In this document: positions 26,876 through 34,972 of the stretch, in pieces
How positions within the stretch are numbered: the stretch's first letter is position 1
How the letters are laid out: every line of letters begins with the position of its first letter
Assembly: GCF_000463075.2 (NCBI RefSeq)
Contig: NZ_AVAQ01000011.1
Coordinates: 1-55,817, forward strand
Reading direction: 5' to 3'
DNA length: 55,817 nucleotides
From: Lactiplantibacillus plantarum EGD-AQ4
Lineage (GTDB): Bacteria; Bacillota; Bacilli; Lactobacillales; Lactobacillaceae
Position numbers and translations under genes: made by a program
Notes under the pieces: model-generated
Seen by the model: only the letters and a program-made list of their open reading frames with translations
Database searches by the model: none
What the model was told of the DNA's origin: nothing

Positions 26876-27685
26876 ATGAATTTGAACGTAATTCAAGTGA
26901 TTTTAGTCGTACTTGTATCATTTTTAGCTGGTATGGAAGGTATTTTGGATGAATTCCACTTCCATCAACCAGTTGTTGCATGTACCCTAATCGGATTAGT
27001 AACCGGACAATTAGTCCCATGCATTATCTTAGGTGGGAGTCTTCAAATGATTGCCTTAGGTTGGGCCAACATTGGTGCCGCCGTTGCACCTGATGCTGCG
27101 TTAGCATCAATTGCATCTGCAATTATCTTAGTTTTAGGTGGCCAAGGCCGTTCTGGGGTTACTTCAGCCATTGCGATCGCCGTTCCTTTGGCCGTTGCTG
27201 GTTTACTTTTAACCATCATCGCCCGGACGTTAGCAACTGGTATTGTTCACATCATGGACCGTGCTGCTGAAGAAGGTAGTTTTGCCAAGATCGATTTCTG
27301 GCAATGGGTTGCCATCTGCATGCAAGGTCTTCGTATCGCGATTCCAGCCGCTTTGATCTTAGCCGTTGGTGCCGCTCCTGTTAAGGCTATGTTGAACGCA
27401 ATGCCTACTTGGTTGACTGATGGTTTGTCAATCGGTGGTGGTATGGTTGTTGCCGTTGGGTACGCCATGGTTATCAACATGATGGCTTCTCGTGAAGTTT
27501 GGCCATTCTTCGCTTTAGGTTTCGTTTTAGCCGCAATCAGTGACATTACTTTGATTGGTTTAGGTGCAATCGGGATTTCCTTAGCCTTGATGTACTTAGC
27601 ACTTTCGAAGCAAGGTAACTCTGGCAGCAATGGTGGTGGCGCTAATACTGGTGATCCAGTTGGCGACATTATCGACAAGTATTAG
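26876..27685 (+). CDS. manY: mannose-family PTS EIIC component
   Basis: A 269-residue membrane channel subunit of the mannose PTS, which moves sugar together with EIID. Family features include the N-terminal IQVILVVLVSFLAGMEGILDEFHFHQPVVACTL region, GLVTGQLVPCIILGGSLQMIALGWANIGAAVAPDAALAS, and several later hydrophobic segments. The Gly/Asn-rich tail is hydrophilic. GGAGGA precedes the ATG. The mannose PTS EIIC/EIID pair is known in lactic acid bacteria and Listeria as the receptor for class IIa bacteriocins. It lies within the sigma-54 operon with manX and manZ. Confidence 0.95.
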   Translation: MNLNVIQVILVVLVSFLAGMEGILDEFHFHQPVVACTLIGLVTGQLVPCIILGGSLQMIALGWANIGAAVAPDAALASIASAIILVLGGQGRSGVTSAIAIAVPLAVAGLLLTIIARTLATGIVHIMDRAAEEGSFAKIDFWQWVAICMQGLRIAIPAALILAVGAAPVKAMLNAMPTWLTDGLSIGGGMVVAVGYAMVINMMASREVWPFFALGFVLAAISDITLIGLGAIGISLALMYLALSKQGNSGSNGGGANTGDPVGDIIDKY

Positions 27686-27703
27686 AGAAGGAGGCAAACT
27701 GAG

Positions 27704-28636
27704 ATGTCTGAAACTACAAATATTACTAAAAAAGTAACGTTAAGTAAAAGTGATCGTCTGCATGTTTGGTGGCGTTCAACGTTCCTCCAAGGTTCATGGA
27801 ACTATGAACGTATGCAAAACGGTGGTTGGGCTTATTCATTAATTCCAGCAATCAAGAAATTATACACGACTAAAGAAGACCGTGCCGCAGCTTTGAAGCG
27901 TCACTTGGAATTCTTCAATACCCACCCATACGTTGCTTCACCAGTTATTGGTGTTACCTTAGCGCTTGAAGAAGAACGTGCTAATGGTGCCCCAATCGAT
28001 GATGTTACGATTCAAGGGGTTAAAGTTGGTATGATGGGACCGTTAGCCGGTGTTGGGGACCCTGTGTTCTGGTACACGGTTAAGCCAATTGTTGGTGCCT
28101 TAGCTGCATCACTTGCGATCTCTGGTAGTATCGTTGGACCAATTTTATACTTCGTTGTTTGGAACGCAATTCGGATGGGCTTCATGTGGTATACGCAAGA
28201 ATTCGGTTACAAAGCCGGTTCTAAGATTACCGATGACTTATCAGGTGGTATTTTACAAGATATTACGCGTGGTGCTTCCATGCTTGGGATGTTTATCCTT
28301 GCTGCGTTAATTGAGCGGTGGGTTGTTGTGGACTTTAGTCCTGTTAAAGTCTCGACAATCAAGCAACAAGCCGGTGCTTACATCGACTGGGACAAGTTAC
28401 CAAAGGGTTCTGCTGGGATTAAGGAAGCCTTAGCACAACAGGCCGCTGGACGTTCACTTGATAAATACAAAGTAACGACTTTGCAAGATAACTTGAATCA
28501 ATTGATTCCTGGGTTGATGGCCTTACTATTGACCTTCCTCTGCATGTGGTTACTGAAGAAGAAAGTTTCACCAATCGTTATCATTCTTGGCCTCTTCGTA
28601 TTTGGGGTTCTGATGCACGTTATTGGTTGGATGTAA
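27704..28636 (+). CDS. manZ: mannose-family PTS EIID component
   Basis: A 310-residue membrane partner of EIIC. Motifs: FLQGSWNYERMQNGGWAYSLIPAIKKLY near residue 25-55, then FFNTHPYVASPVIGVTLALEEERANG, VGMMGPLAGVGDPVFWYTVKPI, and a C-terminal pair of hydrophobic segments (LIPGLMALLLTFLCMWLLKKK). GAAGGAGG precedes the ATG. A terminator follows, so the sigma-54 operon is manXYZ. Confidence 0.95.
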   Translation: MSETTNITKKVTLSKSDRLHVWWRSTFLQGSWNYERMQNGGWAYSLIPAIKKLYTTKEDRAAALKRHLEFFNTHPYVASPVIGVTLALEEERANGAPIDDVTIQGVKVGMMGPLAGVGDPVFWYTVKPIVGALAASLAISGSIVGPILYFVVWNAIRMGFMWYTQEFGYKAGSKITDDLSGGILQDITRGASMLGMFILAALIERWVVVDFSPVKVSTIKQQAGAYIDWDKLPKGSAGIKEALAQQAAGRSLDKYKVTTLQDNLNQLIPGLMALLLTFLCMWLLKKKVSPIVIILGLFVFGVLMHVIGWM

Positions 28637-28656
28637 AATTCGGTTTCGTAGTATTG

Positions 28657-28688
28657 AAAGGATGGACTCGTTGGAGCTCATCCTTTTT
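28657..28688 (+). terminator. terminator of manXYZ
   Basis: AAAGGATGGACT-type stem paired with AGCTCATCCTTT, followed by TTTTTA. Confidence 0.82.
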
Positions 28689-28705
28689 ATTTAGTTCGGC
28701 GGGTT

Positions 28706-28734
28706 TTGCATAAAGCAGGTTCTCGCCGTATAAT
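28706..28734 (+). promoter_or_regulatory. sigma-A promoter of the DUF956 (manO) gene
   Basis: TTGCAT (28706-28711), a 17-base spacer and a perfect TATAAT (28729-28734). manO therefore has its own housekeeping promoter, separate from the sigma-54 operon. Confidence 0.8.
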
Positions 28735-28769
28735 CGGGTAGTAATAGAAGGTGATAGGAGGAGTGTCAG

Positions 28770-29156
28770 ATGGTTCAATCAATTAATACGAAGGTTGACT
28801 TAGTCATGAATGGGAACTCGCATATGGGTTTGACCGATTATGGCAAAATCATGGTGGGTGACAATGGCTTTGAATTTTACGATGATCGCAATGTCCGTAA
28901 TTTTATCCAGATTCCTTGGACGGAAGTCAACTATGTCGTGGTATCAGTGATGTTTGGTGGTCACTGGATTCCACGGTTCTCATTTCAAACGAAGCGTAAC
29001 GGCATGATTACCTTTTCGGCCAAAGACCCGAAAAAGGTGTTGCGGGCGGTGCGCAAGTATATTGAGCCGGATCACATCGTTAAGTCGTTAACATTCTTCC
29101 AGGTGCTGGGCAGAATCTTTAAGGGCAAAAATAATAAGGATAAGTATCTGAAGTAG
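28770..29156 (+). CDS. manO: DUF956-family protein ManO, accessory to the mannose PTS
   Basis: A 128-residue soluble protein of the DUF956 family that typically follows mannose PTS operons in lactic acid bacteria. The family pattern is visible: NTKVDLVMNGNSHMGLTDYGKIMVGDNGFEFYDDRN, then IQIPWTEVNYVVVSVMFGGHWIPRFSFQTK and a basic C-terminus. Its role is poorly known; a regulatory or assembly role in mannose uptake is inferred from context. Unlike in many species, it has a separate promoter and lies beyond the manXYZ terminator. TAGGAGG precedes the ATG. Confidence 0.88.
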   Translation: MVQSINTKVDLVMNGNSHMGLTDYGKIMVGDNGFEFYDDRNVRNFIQIPWTEVNYVVVSVMFGGHWIPRFSFQTKRNGMITFSAKDPKKVLRAVRKYIEPDHIVKSLTFFQVLGRIFKGKNNKDKYLK

Positions 29157-29208
29157 CCGCATGATGGGCGATGGCAGCGTCTGCTGTCGTGATTAATTGG
29201 ACTACTAT

Positions 29209-29264
29209 CAAACGAGCTTACGGGGCCGTTGGTTATTGAACTGACGGTCGCGTGAGCTCGTTTT
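29209..29264 (+). terminator. terminator of manO
   Basis: AAACGAGCTTACG pairs with CGTGAGCTCGTTTT (mostly paired), with an inner hairpin in the loop. Confidence 0.7.
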
Positions 29265-29328
29265 GTATCTGATTGAAACCAGCGGCACGGCTACATTGAC
29301 CTTTAAAAAGTCGATTGTCAGCCAACTA

Positions 29329-29360
29329 TGGTAGAATGTAGTGTGTTATAGTGTATCAAA
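29329..29360 (+). promoter_or_regulatory. manR promoter with a downstream ManR-type box
   Basis: TGGTAGAAT (29329-29337) is an extended -10 that would start transcription near 29344. GTGTATCAAA at 29351-29360 is identical to the right half of the mannose PTS enhancer and lies just inside the transcript. This suggests ManR binds at its own gene, possibly to limit its synthesis. The box is seen; the role is inference. Confidence 0.55.
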
Positions 29361-29401
29361 TCGAACAAAATAGTTGAGCCTGGTAAAAAGGAGTGGCGAT
29401 T

Positions 29402-32254
29402 TTGACCAGAAAATCCAAAATATACGAATACGTCCGCGAGCACAGTGATTCGCACGGGCTAACAACGGAAATGGTTGCGACCGCGTTAATGATAGCGCGT
29501 TCAAATGTTAGTAAAGAATTGAATACACTCGTACGCGAAGGTCAACTCCATAAGTTAGCTGGCCGGCCAGTCCATTATGTGCCGGCTGCGGATGAATTGG
29601 CAACCGCGCCAACCACCGTTAGTGACGTAGCGAATGCCACGATGGCAAAGCGAATGCCGAATGATGGCGCGACGACCACGGCACCTAAGTCAGCGGCCAC
29701 CGATATTTTTGAAAATATGATTGGGTCGCACGAAAGCCTAGCCAATCAGGTCGAACAGGCCAAAGCGGCGATTCTGTACCCGCCGCGGGGCTTGAATACA
29801 TTGATCATTGGGCCAACTGGTTCAGGGAAGACTTACTTTGCAAACGCCATGTATCGTTTCGCAGAGAACCAACAAGTCCTGACAAATCCACAAGGGTTGA
29901 TTACGTTCAACTGTGCCGACTATGCTCATAACCCTGAATTACTGATGTCGCACTTATTTGGTTACGTCAAAGGGTCGTTTACGGGGGCTAACGAGGATAA
30001 GGATGGTCTGATTCAGGAAGCGGATGGCGGCATGCTGTTCTTGGATGAAGTCCACCGGCTGCCACCAGAAGGGCAAGAAATGATTTTCTATTTCATGGAT
30101 CATGGGACTTACTCTCGCCTGGGTGAGACGGCCAAGAGTCACCATGCTAATGTGCGCCTCGTCTGCGCAACGACTGAAGACCCGGAGAGTACCCTATTAC
30201 AGACTTTTGTGCGTCGGATTCCGATTACGATTCAGCTCCCAGCCTTCAATCACCGTTCAGCTAAGGAACGTTTGGAATTGCTGAAAGCGTTATTATCCTT
30301 AGAGGCCAATCGAATCAATAAGCAGATTCGGTTAACAGAAGACGTGGTCCAGGCCTTGTTAGGGTCGGTCACGTTTGGGAACGTCGGCCAGTTGAAGTCC
30401 AATATCCAACTGGTCTGTGCGCAAGGCTTCGTTAATAGCATCGAGAATGACAGTGAAATCACGATCACCATGGATGACTTACCACAAAACATTCGTAGTG
30501 GTCTGATGACGGTGGCGTCTAACCGGCATGAGTTAGGGGCAATCTCAGAGTTGCTCGATCCAGTTCTGATCGTTAAAACCAATGATGGTCCGACACCGTT
30601 GCGGAATAAAAATGATAATTATGAGTTACCTTATAATTTATACGAAATCATTGGGGACAAGGCGTCCTTGCTTCGCCGTGAAGGGCTGGATAAGGAGCAC
30701 ATCAACCGTTTCATTACGACGGATATTAACTTGCATTTGAAGTCGTTTTATAAACAAAATCAACTAGAAGTTTCCCCGGAGAACAAACTCGCGGAAATCG
30801 TCGATCAAGATGTCATTGATTTCACGAAGACGGCGCAGATGACGATTCAAGACATGCTCGGCTATAACTTCAAAGATAACTTTATTTATGCGGTTAGTTT
30901 GCACGTCAGCTCGTTTATCAAACGCATTCAGGCTGGTAAGCCGATGCGGCAGATGAGTTCGGACATGTTAGCGATGGTACGCGAATATCCAGCTGAAATC
31001 AAAGCGGCTGAAACGCTTAAAAAAGGTTTGGAGGAACGTTACCATCTGCCGATTCCACAATCAGAAGTGTATTATCTCGCCATTTTATTGATTTCCTTGA
31101 AATCGATGCAGCTCAATGGCAAGGTCGGTGTGCTAGTAGCAGCCCATGGCATGAGTACCGCCTCTTCCATGGCGCAAGTCGTTGGTCAGCTCCTGGATGA
31201 CTACGATATTCAAGCATTCGATATGCCGCTCGATATGGATCCTAGTGTGGCGTACGACCATGTCAAACGGCGCGTCGAAAAGATGGATTCGGGTAAGGGT
31301 ATTTTGCTACTCGTTGACATGGGGTCGCTGACGACTTTTGGTGAACGGATTCAACAGGAGACCGGCATCGCCACGCGCACGATTGACATGGTGACCACAC
31401 CGGTCGTACTAGAAGCTGTTCGGAAAGCCAGCCTGGTCGATAGCGATTTGGACTCGATGTATCAAGAACTAGTTGGCTTTAAGGGCTATTCGCGGATTTC
31501 TCGTAACTTGCCAACTGATGACCAGAAAGCGACCGTTAAGCCAGCGTTAGCGACAGATAAGACCCCACAGCGCGCAATTATTGCGATTTGTGCGACTGGA
31601 GTGGGAACGGCGGAACGCATCAAGACGATTCTGGACAGTTTATTAGCCCAGAACTTCATCGAAGGCATTACCGTCTTTCCAATCTCAGTCGTTGAGATGA
31701 AGACCCGTATTCAACAAATTAGTCAAAACTATCAAATTATTGCAGCGACTGGGATTACCAAGCCAGCGCTCGACGTGCCGTTTATCTCCTTGGAAGAACT
31801 ATTGCAGGGTGGCGGTGAGAAATTCATCGACCAACTAGCAACCGGGATGGATTCGCCACAGACGATGGCCGAGGAAGCCCAACAGCTGACGCCTGAGCTC
31901 TGCGAACGGTATTTAGGCGATTACTTCACGTTCCTCAACCCTAAGAAGCTGACTGGGATTTTATGGGCGTATAGCGAAGTGATTGCGACCCATCTGGATG
32001 GCGAGATGAGCAACGCCTTTCGCATCGACCTCATCATGCATTTGGCGGGGGCCTTAGAGCGGACGGCCATCAAGGATGAGATTTCAGCCCCGACTGAAGA
32101 AATGCCCGATATCATGGCTTCCAAGTGGTATCCAATTATTCAAACGGCTAACCAGCAACTGACCGACCAACTTCAGCTGACCTTCTCAGCGGCGGAAAAT
32201 TATTATATTGTGCAATTATTAGAGAGTCATCAAGCGCAAGTCATGGCCAGTTGA
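29402..32254 (+). CDS. manR: LevR/ManR-type sigma-54 activator with PRD and PTS domains
   Basis: A 950-residue enhancer-binding activator that drives sigma-54 promoters in response to PTS phosphorylation state. Domain order: N-terminal winged helix (about 1-70); AAA+ domain (about 100-330) with Walker A IIGPTGSGKTYF, the sigma-54-contacting loop KGSFTGAN and Walker B GGMLFLDEVHR; PRD1 (about 450-550); EIIA-Man-like domain with His in VGVLVAAHGMSTASS (about 575-690); EIIB-Gat-like domain with Cys in AIICATGVGTAERIK type (about 730-810); and C-terminal PRD2 with HLAGALERT. I use TTG 29402, 8 bases after AGGAG; GTG 29393 overlaps that site. It lies between the two sigma-54 units it should control. 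In L. plantarum this is manR (lp_0585, from memory). Confidence 0.95.
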   Translation: MTRKSKIYEYVREHSDSHGLTTEMVATALMIARSNVSKELNTLVREGQLHKLAGRPVHYVPAADELATAPTTVSDVANATMAKRMPNDGATTTAPKSAATDIFENMIGSHESLANQVEQAKAAILYPPRGLNTLIIGPTGSGKTYFANAMYRFAENQQVLTNPQGLITFNCADYAHNPELLMSHLFGYVKGSFTGANEDKDGLIQEADGGMLFLDEVHRLPPEGQEMIFYFMDHGTYSRLGETAKSHHANVRLVCATTEDPESTLLQTFVRRIPITIQLPAFNHRSAKERLELLKALLSLEANRINKQIRLTEDVVQALLGSVTFGNVGQLKSNIQLVCAQGFVNSIENDSEITITMDDLPQNIRSGLMTVASNRHELGAISELLDPVLIVKTNDGPTPLRNKNDNYELPYNLYEIIGDKASLLRREGLDKEHINRFITTDINLHLKSFYKQNQLEVSPENKLAEIVDQDVIDFTKTAQMTIQDMLGYNFKDNFIYAVSLHVSSFIKRIQAGKPMRQMSSDMLAMVREYPAEIKAAETLKKGLEERYHLPIPQSEVYYLAILLISLKSMQLNGKVGVLVAAHGMSTASSMAQVVGQLLDDYDIQAFDMPLDMDPSVAYDHVKRRVEKMDSGKGILLLVDMGSLTTFGERIQQETGIATRTIDMVTTPVVLEAVRKASLVDSDLDSMYQELVGFKGYSRISRNLPTDDQKATVKPALATDKTPQRAIIAICATGVGTAERIKTILDSLLAQNFIEGITVFPISVVEMKTRIQQISQNYQIIAATGITKPALDVPFISLEELLQGGGEKFIDQLATGMDSPQTMAEEAQQLTPELCERYLGDYFTFLNPKKLTGILWAYSEVIATHLDGEMSNAFRIDLIMHLAGALERTAIKDEISAPTEEMPDIMASKWYPIIQTANQQLTDQLQLTFSAAENYYIVQLLESHQAQVMAS

Positions 32255-32280
32255 TACACTAACTTGGCATGGTTCTTGCA
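32250..32280 (+). promoter_or_regulatory. second sigma-54 promoter, with a ManR-type box at the manR stop codon
   Basis: TGGCATGGTTCTTGCA (32265-32280) has the same spacing as the promoter at 25726. Just upstream, GTTGATACAC (32250-32259) carries the ManR-type box and contains the TGA stop of manR (32252-32254). The box is very close to the -24 element, so it may be a half site rather than a classical distant enhancer. Confidence 0.88.
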
Positions 32281-32325
32281 TGTATCTTAATGAGTATTAG
32301 TTTATAGACTGAGGAGGGAACACCG

Positions 32326-32745
32326 ATGTTAGCATTTGTTGTTGTGAGTCATGGCAGCTTTGCCCGGGGGATCGTGGACTCATCATACATGATATTTGGC
32401 AAGCAGGATAAAGTCCAAACGGTCACGTTTCAATTAGATGAAGAACCCAGCGTCCTGACCGAAAAATTGATGGCGGCCGTCGATCGATTTGATGCCGACG
32501 ACCAAGTCCTGTTCATGGTCGACTTATGGGGTGGGTCCCCATTTAACGCGGCGAGCCGGATTGTCGCTGAACATACTGACCGAATGGGACTCGTCACTGG
32601 TCTGAATCTGCCAATGTTGATTGAAGCCTATACGGTCAGAGATAAACCAATCGACGACGTTATCGCCCACCTAGAAGAGACGGGCAAGATTGGGATCAAA
32701 CACTTGAACCTATTAAAAGAAGACGAGGAAGATGAGCCACTATGA
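32326..32745 (+). CDS. stand-alone mannose-family PTS EIIA component
   Basis: A 139-residue EIIA-Man/LevD-type protein with phosphorylatable His9 in FVVVSHGSFARG and the MVDLWGGSPFNAA segment. It closely resembles the EIIA half of manX, but is encoded separately and overlaps the next EIIB gene by 4 bases (ATGA). No EIIC or EIID follows, so this pair has no transporter of its own here. In Bacillus the LevD/LevE proteins phosphorylate and restrain LevR; by analogy these may act as the dedicated sensor arm of ManR. They could equally serve another EIICD elsewhere. GAGGAGGG precedes the ATG. Corresponds to pts10A in L. plantarum (from memory). Confidence 0.92.
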   Translation: MLAFVVVSHGSFARGIVDSSYMIFGKQDKVQTVTFQLDEEPSVLTEKLMAAVDRFDADDQVLFMVDLWGGSPFNAASRIVAEHTDRMGLVTGLNLPMLIEAYTVRDKPIDDVIAHLEETGKIGIKHLNLLKEDEEDEPL

Positions 32746-33275
32746 CGATGGATATTCGCTTGGCGCGGATCGATAGTCGGCTCTTGCACGGGCAAGTTGC
32801 GACGGTTTGGACCAAAAGTGTCAGTCCCAACCGAATTCTGGTCGTCTCCGACGAGGTTGCCCAGGATGCACTGCGTAAGATTTTGATCGTTCAGGCGGCG
32901 CCACCCGGTGTCAAAGCGAATGTGATTACGGTCGACAAGATGATCGAGATTTATCATGATTCCCTGTTCGATAATGTCAAACCGTTGATTCTGACGGATA
33001 CGCCGCAAAACATGGCGCGCCTCGTTGCCGGTGGACTGGACTTTAGCCAGACGGGCATCGATATTGGCAGCCTTGCTTTTTCAACCGGGATGGTGATGGT
33101 CACCAATGCGGTCGCCGTCGGTCAGGCTGAAGCTAACGCCTTGTACGCGTTGTCCGCGGCCGGATTAAAAGTCTACGCCCAGAAGGTGCCGACGGATAAA
33201 CAGGTCGATTTGATGCCCCTGTTGGCTAAAAACGGGTTTGCGGCACCTGAGCACCCGGAGACTGAATCCAAGTAG
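32742..33275 (+). CDS. stand-alone mannose-family PTS EIIB component
   Basis: A 177-residue EIIB-Man/LevE-type protein with active-site His in [18 protein letters not shown] near residue 18, and the VVSDEVAQDALRKILIVQAAPPGVKA segment shared with the EIIB half of manX. The start could be ATG 32742 (overlapping the EIIA stop) or ATG 32748. It ends in a short hydrophilic tail and is followed by a strong terminator, so the sigma-54 unit consists of EIIA and EIIB only. The likely role is sugar phosphotransfer or phosphorylation of ManR. Confidence 0.92.
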   Translation: MTMDIRLARIDSRLLHGQVATVWTKSVSPNRILVVSDEVAQDALRKILIVQAAPPGVKANVITVDKMIEIYHDSLFDNVKPLILTDTPQNMARLVAGGLDFSQTGIDIGSLAFSTGMVMVTNAVAVGQAEANALYALSAAGLKVYAQKVPTDKQVDLMPLLAKNGFAAPEHPETESK

Positions 33276-33314
33276 CAAATCAGCCAACACAACGCTGCGA
33301 TGTGAGACGCAATT

Positions 33315-33374
33315 TGAGATAGTTACGTAAGAAGAAGTTCCAACCCCAATTCTTACGTTAACTATCTTATTTTG
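33315..33374 (+). terminator. terminator after the EIIA/EIIB pair
   Basis: AGATAGTTACGTAAGAA pairs with TTCTTACGTTAACTATCT (one bulge) and is followed by TATTTTG. Confidence 0.85.
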
Positions 33375-33414
33375 TTTTGGTAGCAACTAGTGAGTGAGAA
33401 TTAGATCCAAATCA

Positions 33415-33484
33415 GTGCCGGTTTCTAAGGATTTACCAAAAATCCGGCTGGAAACTTTGACCGGCACGGTTTTATTGATAAAAT
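33415..33484 (+). promoter_or_regulatory. promoter of fabH-accBCDA overlapped by an inverted repeat
   Basis: TTGACC (33457-33462), a 16-base spacer and TAAAAT (33479-33484). The -35 lies inside a nested inverted repeat: GTGCCGGT (33415-33422) pairs with ACCGGCAC (33460-33467), and inside it GGATTT pairs with AAATCC. This may be an operator or a second terminator for upstream readthrough. I do not see a clear FabT box. Confidence 0.6.
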
Positions 33485-33521
33485 TGAACTAATTGAAACG
33501 GAAAGTAGCGGGGGTTTAAAA

Positions 33522-34493
33522 ATGCCAACTTATACAAAATTAACCGCCATGGGACAGTATGTTCCGGCACGCGTCGTTGACAATGACGAATTAGCGACGA
33601 TCATGGATACGAGCGACGAGTGGATTCAGGCTCATACGGGAATCAAAACCCGGCACTATGCCATGAATGACGAGAATACCTCAGATTTAGCCACCCAAGT
33701 CGCCCAACAGTTGCTACAAAAAAGTGGCGTGGCAGCCAGTGCCATCGACTTGATTTTAGTGACCACGATTACGCCGGACGCATTGACGCCAGCCACCGCT
33801 TGTTTAGTGCAGGCGAATATTGGGGCCAGCAATGCGTTTGCCTTTGACCTCAGTGCGGCCTGTGCTGGGTTTACTTTTGGTTTAGCTACGGCGGATAAGT
33901 TCATTCGTAGCGGCCAGTATCAAAACGTGATGGTCATCAGTGCGGAAGTTAACTCTAAGATGATGGACTTTCAAGACCGGACCGCGGCTGTCTTTTTCGG
34001 TGATGGCGCGGGTGGTGCCTTGTTGCAGGCGACGACTGATCCTGCTGAAAACAGTATTTTAGCTGAAAAGTTACAATCACAAGGTAACGCTGAAGTGATT
34101 CATTCTGGTCGCGTACAGCCCATCACGAAAGTTGCAGCAGACAATTATCCGAAGACGGACGCGTTCTACCAAGCTGGGCGGGACGTCTTCCAATTTGCGA
34201 CCACGGTCGTCCCAGAACAGATGCGGGGTGTGATTGCGGATGCTAAGCTGACAACTGACGATTTGCAATACGTTATTTGTCACCAGGCCAATTTACGAAT
34301 CATTGAAAAAATCGCGGCCAACTTAGCGTTACCAATGGCGAAATTTCCGCATAACGTTGAACAGTTAGGTAACACTTCCTCAGCTGGTGTTGCCATGGCG
34401 TTAGCGAGTGTATTCGATACCTTAACTGGACCAACGTTACTCACGGCCTTTGGTGGCGGGTTAGCCTATGGGTCCGTATTGATTAAGAAGTAG
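33522..34493 (+). CDS. fabH: beta-ketoacyl-ACP synthase III
   Basis: Condenses acetyl-CoA with malonyl-ACP to start fatty-acid chains. The 323-residue protein begins MPTYTKLTAMGQYVPARVVDN and has TSDEWIQAHTGIKTRHYA, the catalytic Cys in FDLSAACAGFTFGL, His in VICHQANLRI and Asn in QLGNTSSAGVAMAL. It leads a five-gene cluster followed by accB, accC, accD and accA, so chain initiation and malonyl-CoA supply are made together. There are no fabD, acpP, fabG, fabF or fabZ genes here, which suggests a second, partial fatty-acid locus. The ATG follows GCGGGGG-type purines only weakly. Confidence 0.94.
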   Translation: MPTYTKLTAMGQYVPARVVDNDELATIMDTSDEWIQAHTGIKTRHYAMNDENTSDLATQVAQQLLQKSGVAASAIDLILVTTITPDALTPATACLVQANIGASNAFAFDLSAACAGFTFGLATADKFIRSGQYQNVMVISAEVNSKMMDFQDRTAAVFFGDGAGGALLQATTDPAENSILAEKLQSQGNAEVIHSGRVQPITKVAADNYPKTDAFYQAGRDVFQFATTVVPEQMRGVIADAKLTTDDLQYVICHQANLRIIEKIAANLALPMAKFPHNVEQLGNTSSAGVAMALASVFDTLTGPTLLTAFGGGLAYGSVLIKK

Positions 34494-34508
34494 ACGAGGG
34501 GTGCGAAA

Positions 34509-34970
34509 ATGGAATTAAAAGATTTAGACCGATTAGTTGAGAAGTATGCGCGACAAGGCTATCAACAAATTCGGGTCAAAGCCGGCGACTTGGAGATTGC
34601 CGTCACCAAACCGAGCGTCACCGCACCAGCAGCCGCGTCGGCGTCGACAAACACAGTGACAGATCCGTCTGCTGACAATCAAGTGGCATCCGTACCGAAC
34701 GAATCCGCAACGACTGAATCTGTGAGTGGCACCACTGACACGCCCAACGTCACGATTCCAAGTCCAATGGTGGGTGTCGTCCACTTAGCTCCGGACTTAC
34801 AAGTTGGGCAGTCAGTGACGGCTGGTCAAGAATTGGGCCAAATCGAAAGTATGAAGTTGTTTAACCCCCTCGTGAGTCCGGCTGACGGCAAGCTCACGGC
34901 GGTACTGATTGCGGATAATGCAACCGTCGAATATGAACAACCTTTATTTACAATGCGAAAGGATCGGTAG
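34509..34970 (+). CDS. accB: biotin carboxyl carrier protein of acetyl-CoA carboxylase
   Basis: Carries the biotin that moves CO2 from AccC to AccDA. The 153-residue protein has a short N-terminal helix (LKDLDRLVEKYARQGYQQI), an Ala/Thr/Ser-rich linker (about 40-80), and a biotinyl domain from about residue 84, with the attachment lysine in GQIESMKLFNPL (the family is usually EAMKM, so ESMKL is a common variant). It starts 15 bases after fabH and ends 2 bases before accC. Confidence 0.94.
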   Translation: MELKDLDRLVEKYARQGYQQIRVKAGDLEIAVTKPSVTAPAAASASTNTVTDPSADNQVASVPNESATTESVSGTTDTPNVTIPSPMVGVVHLAPDLQVGQSVTAGQELGQIESMKLFNPLVSPADGKLTAVLIADNATVEYEQPLFTMRKDR

Positions 34971-34972
34971 CT

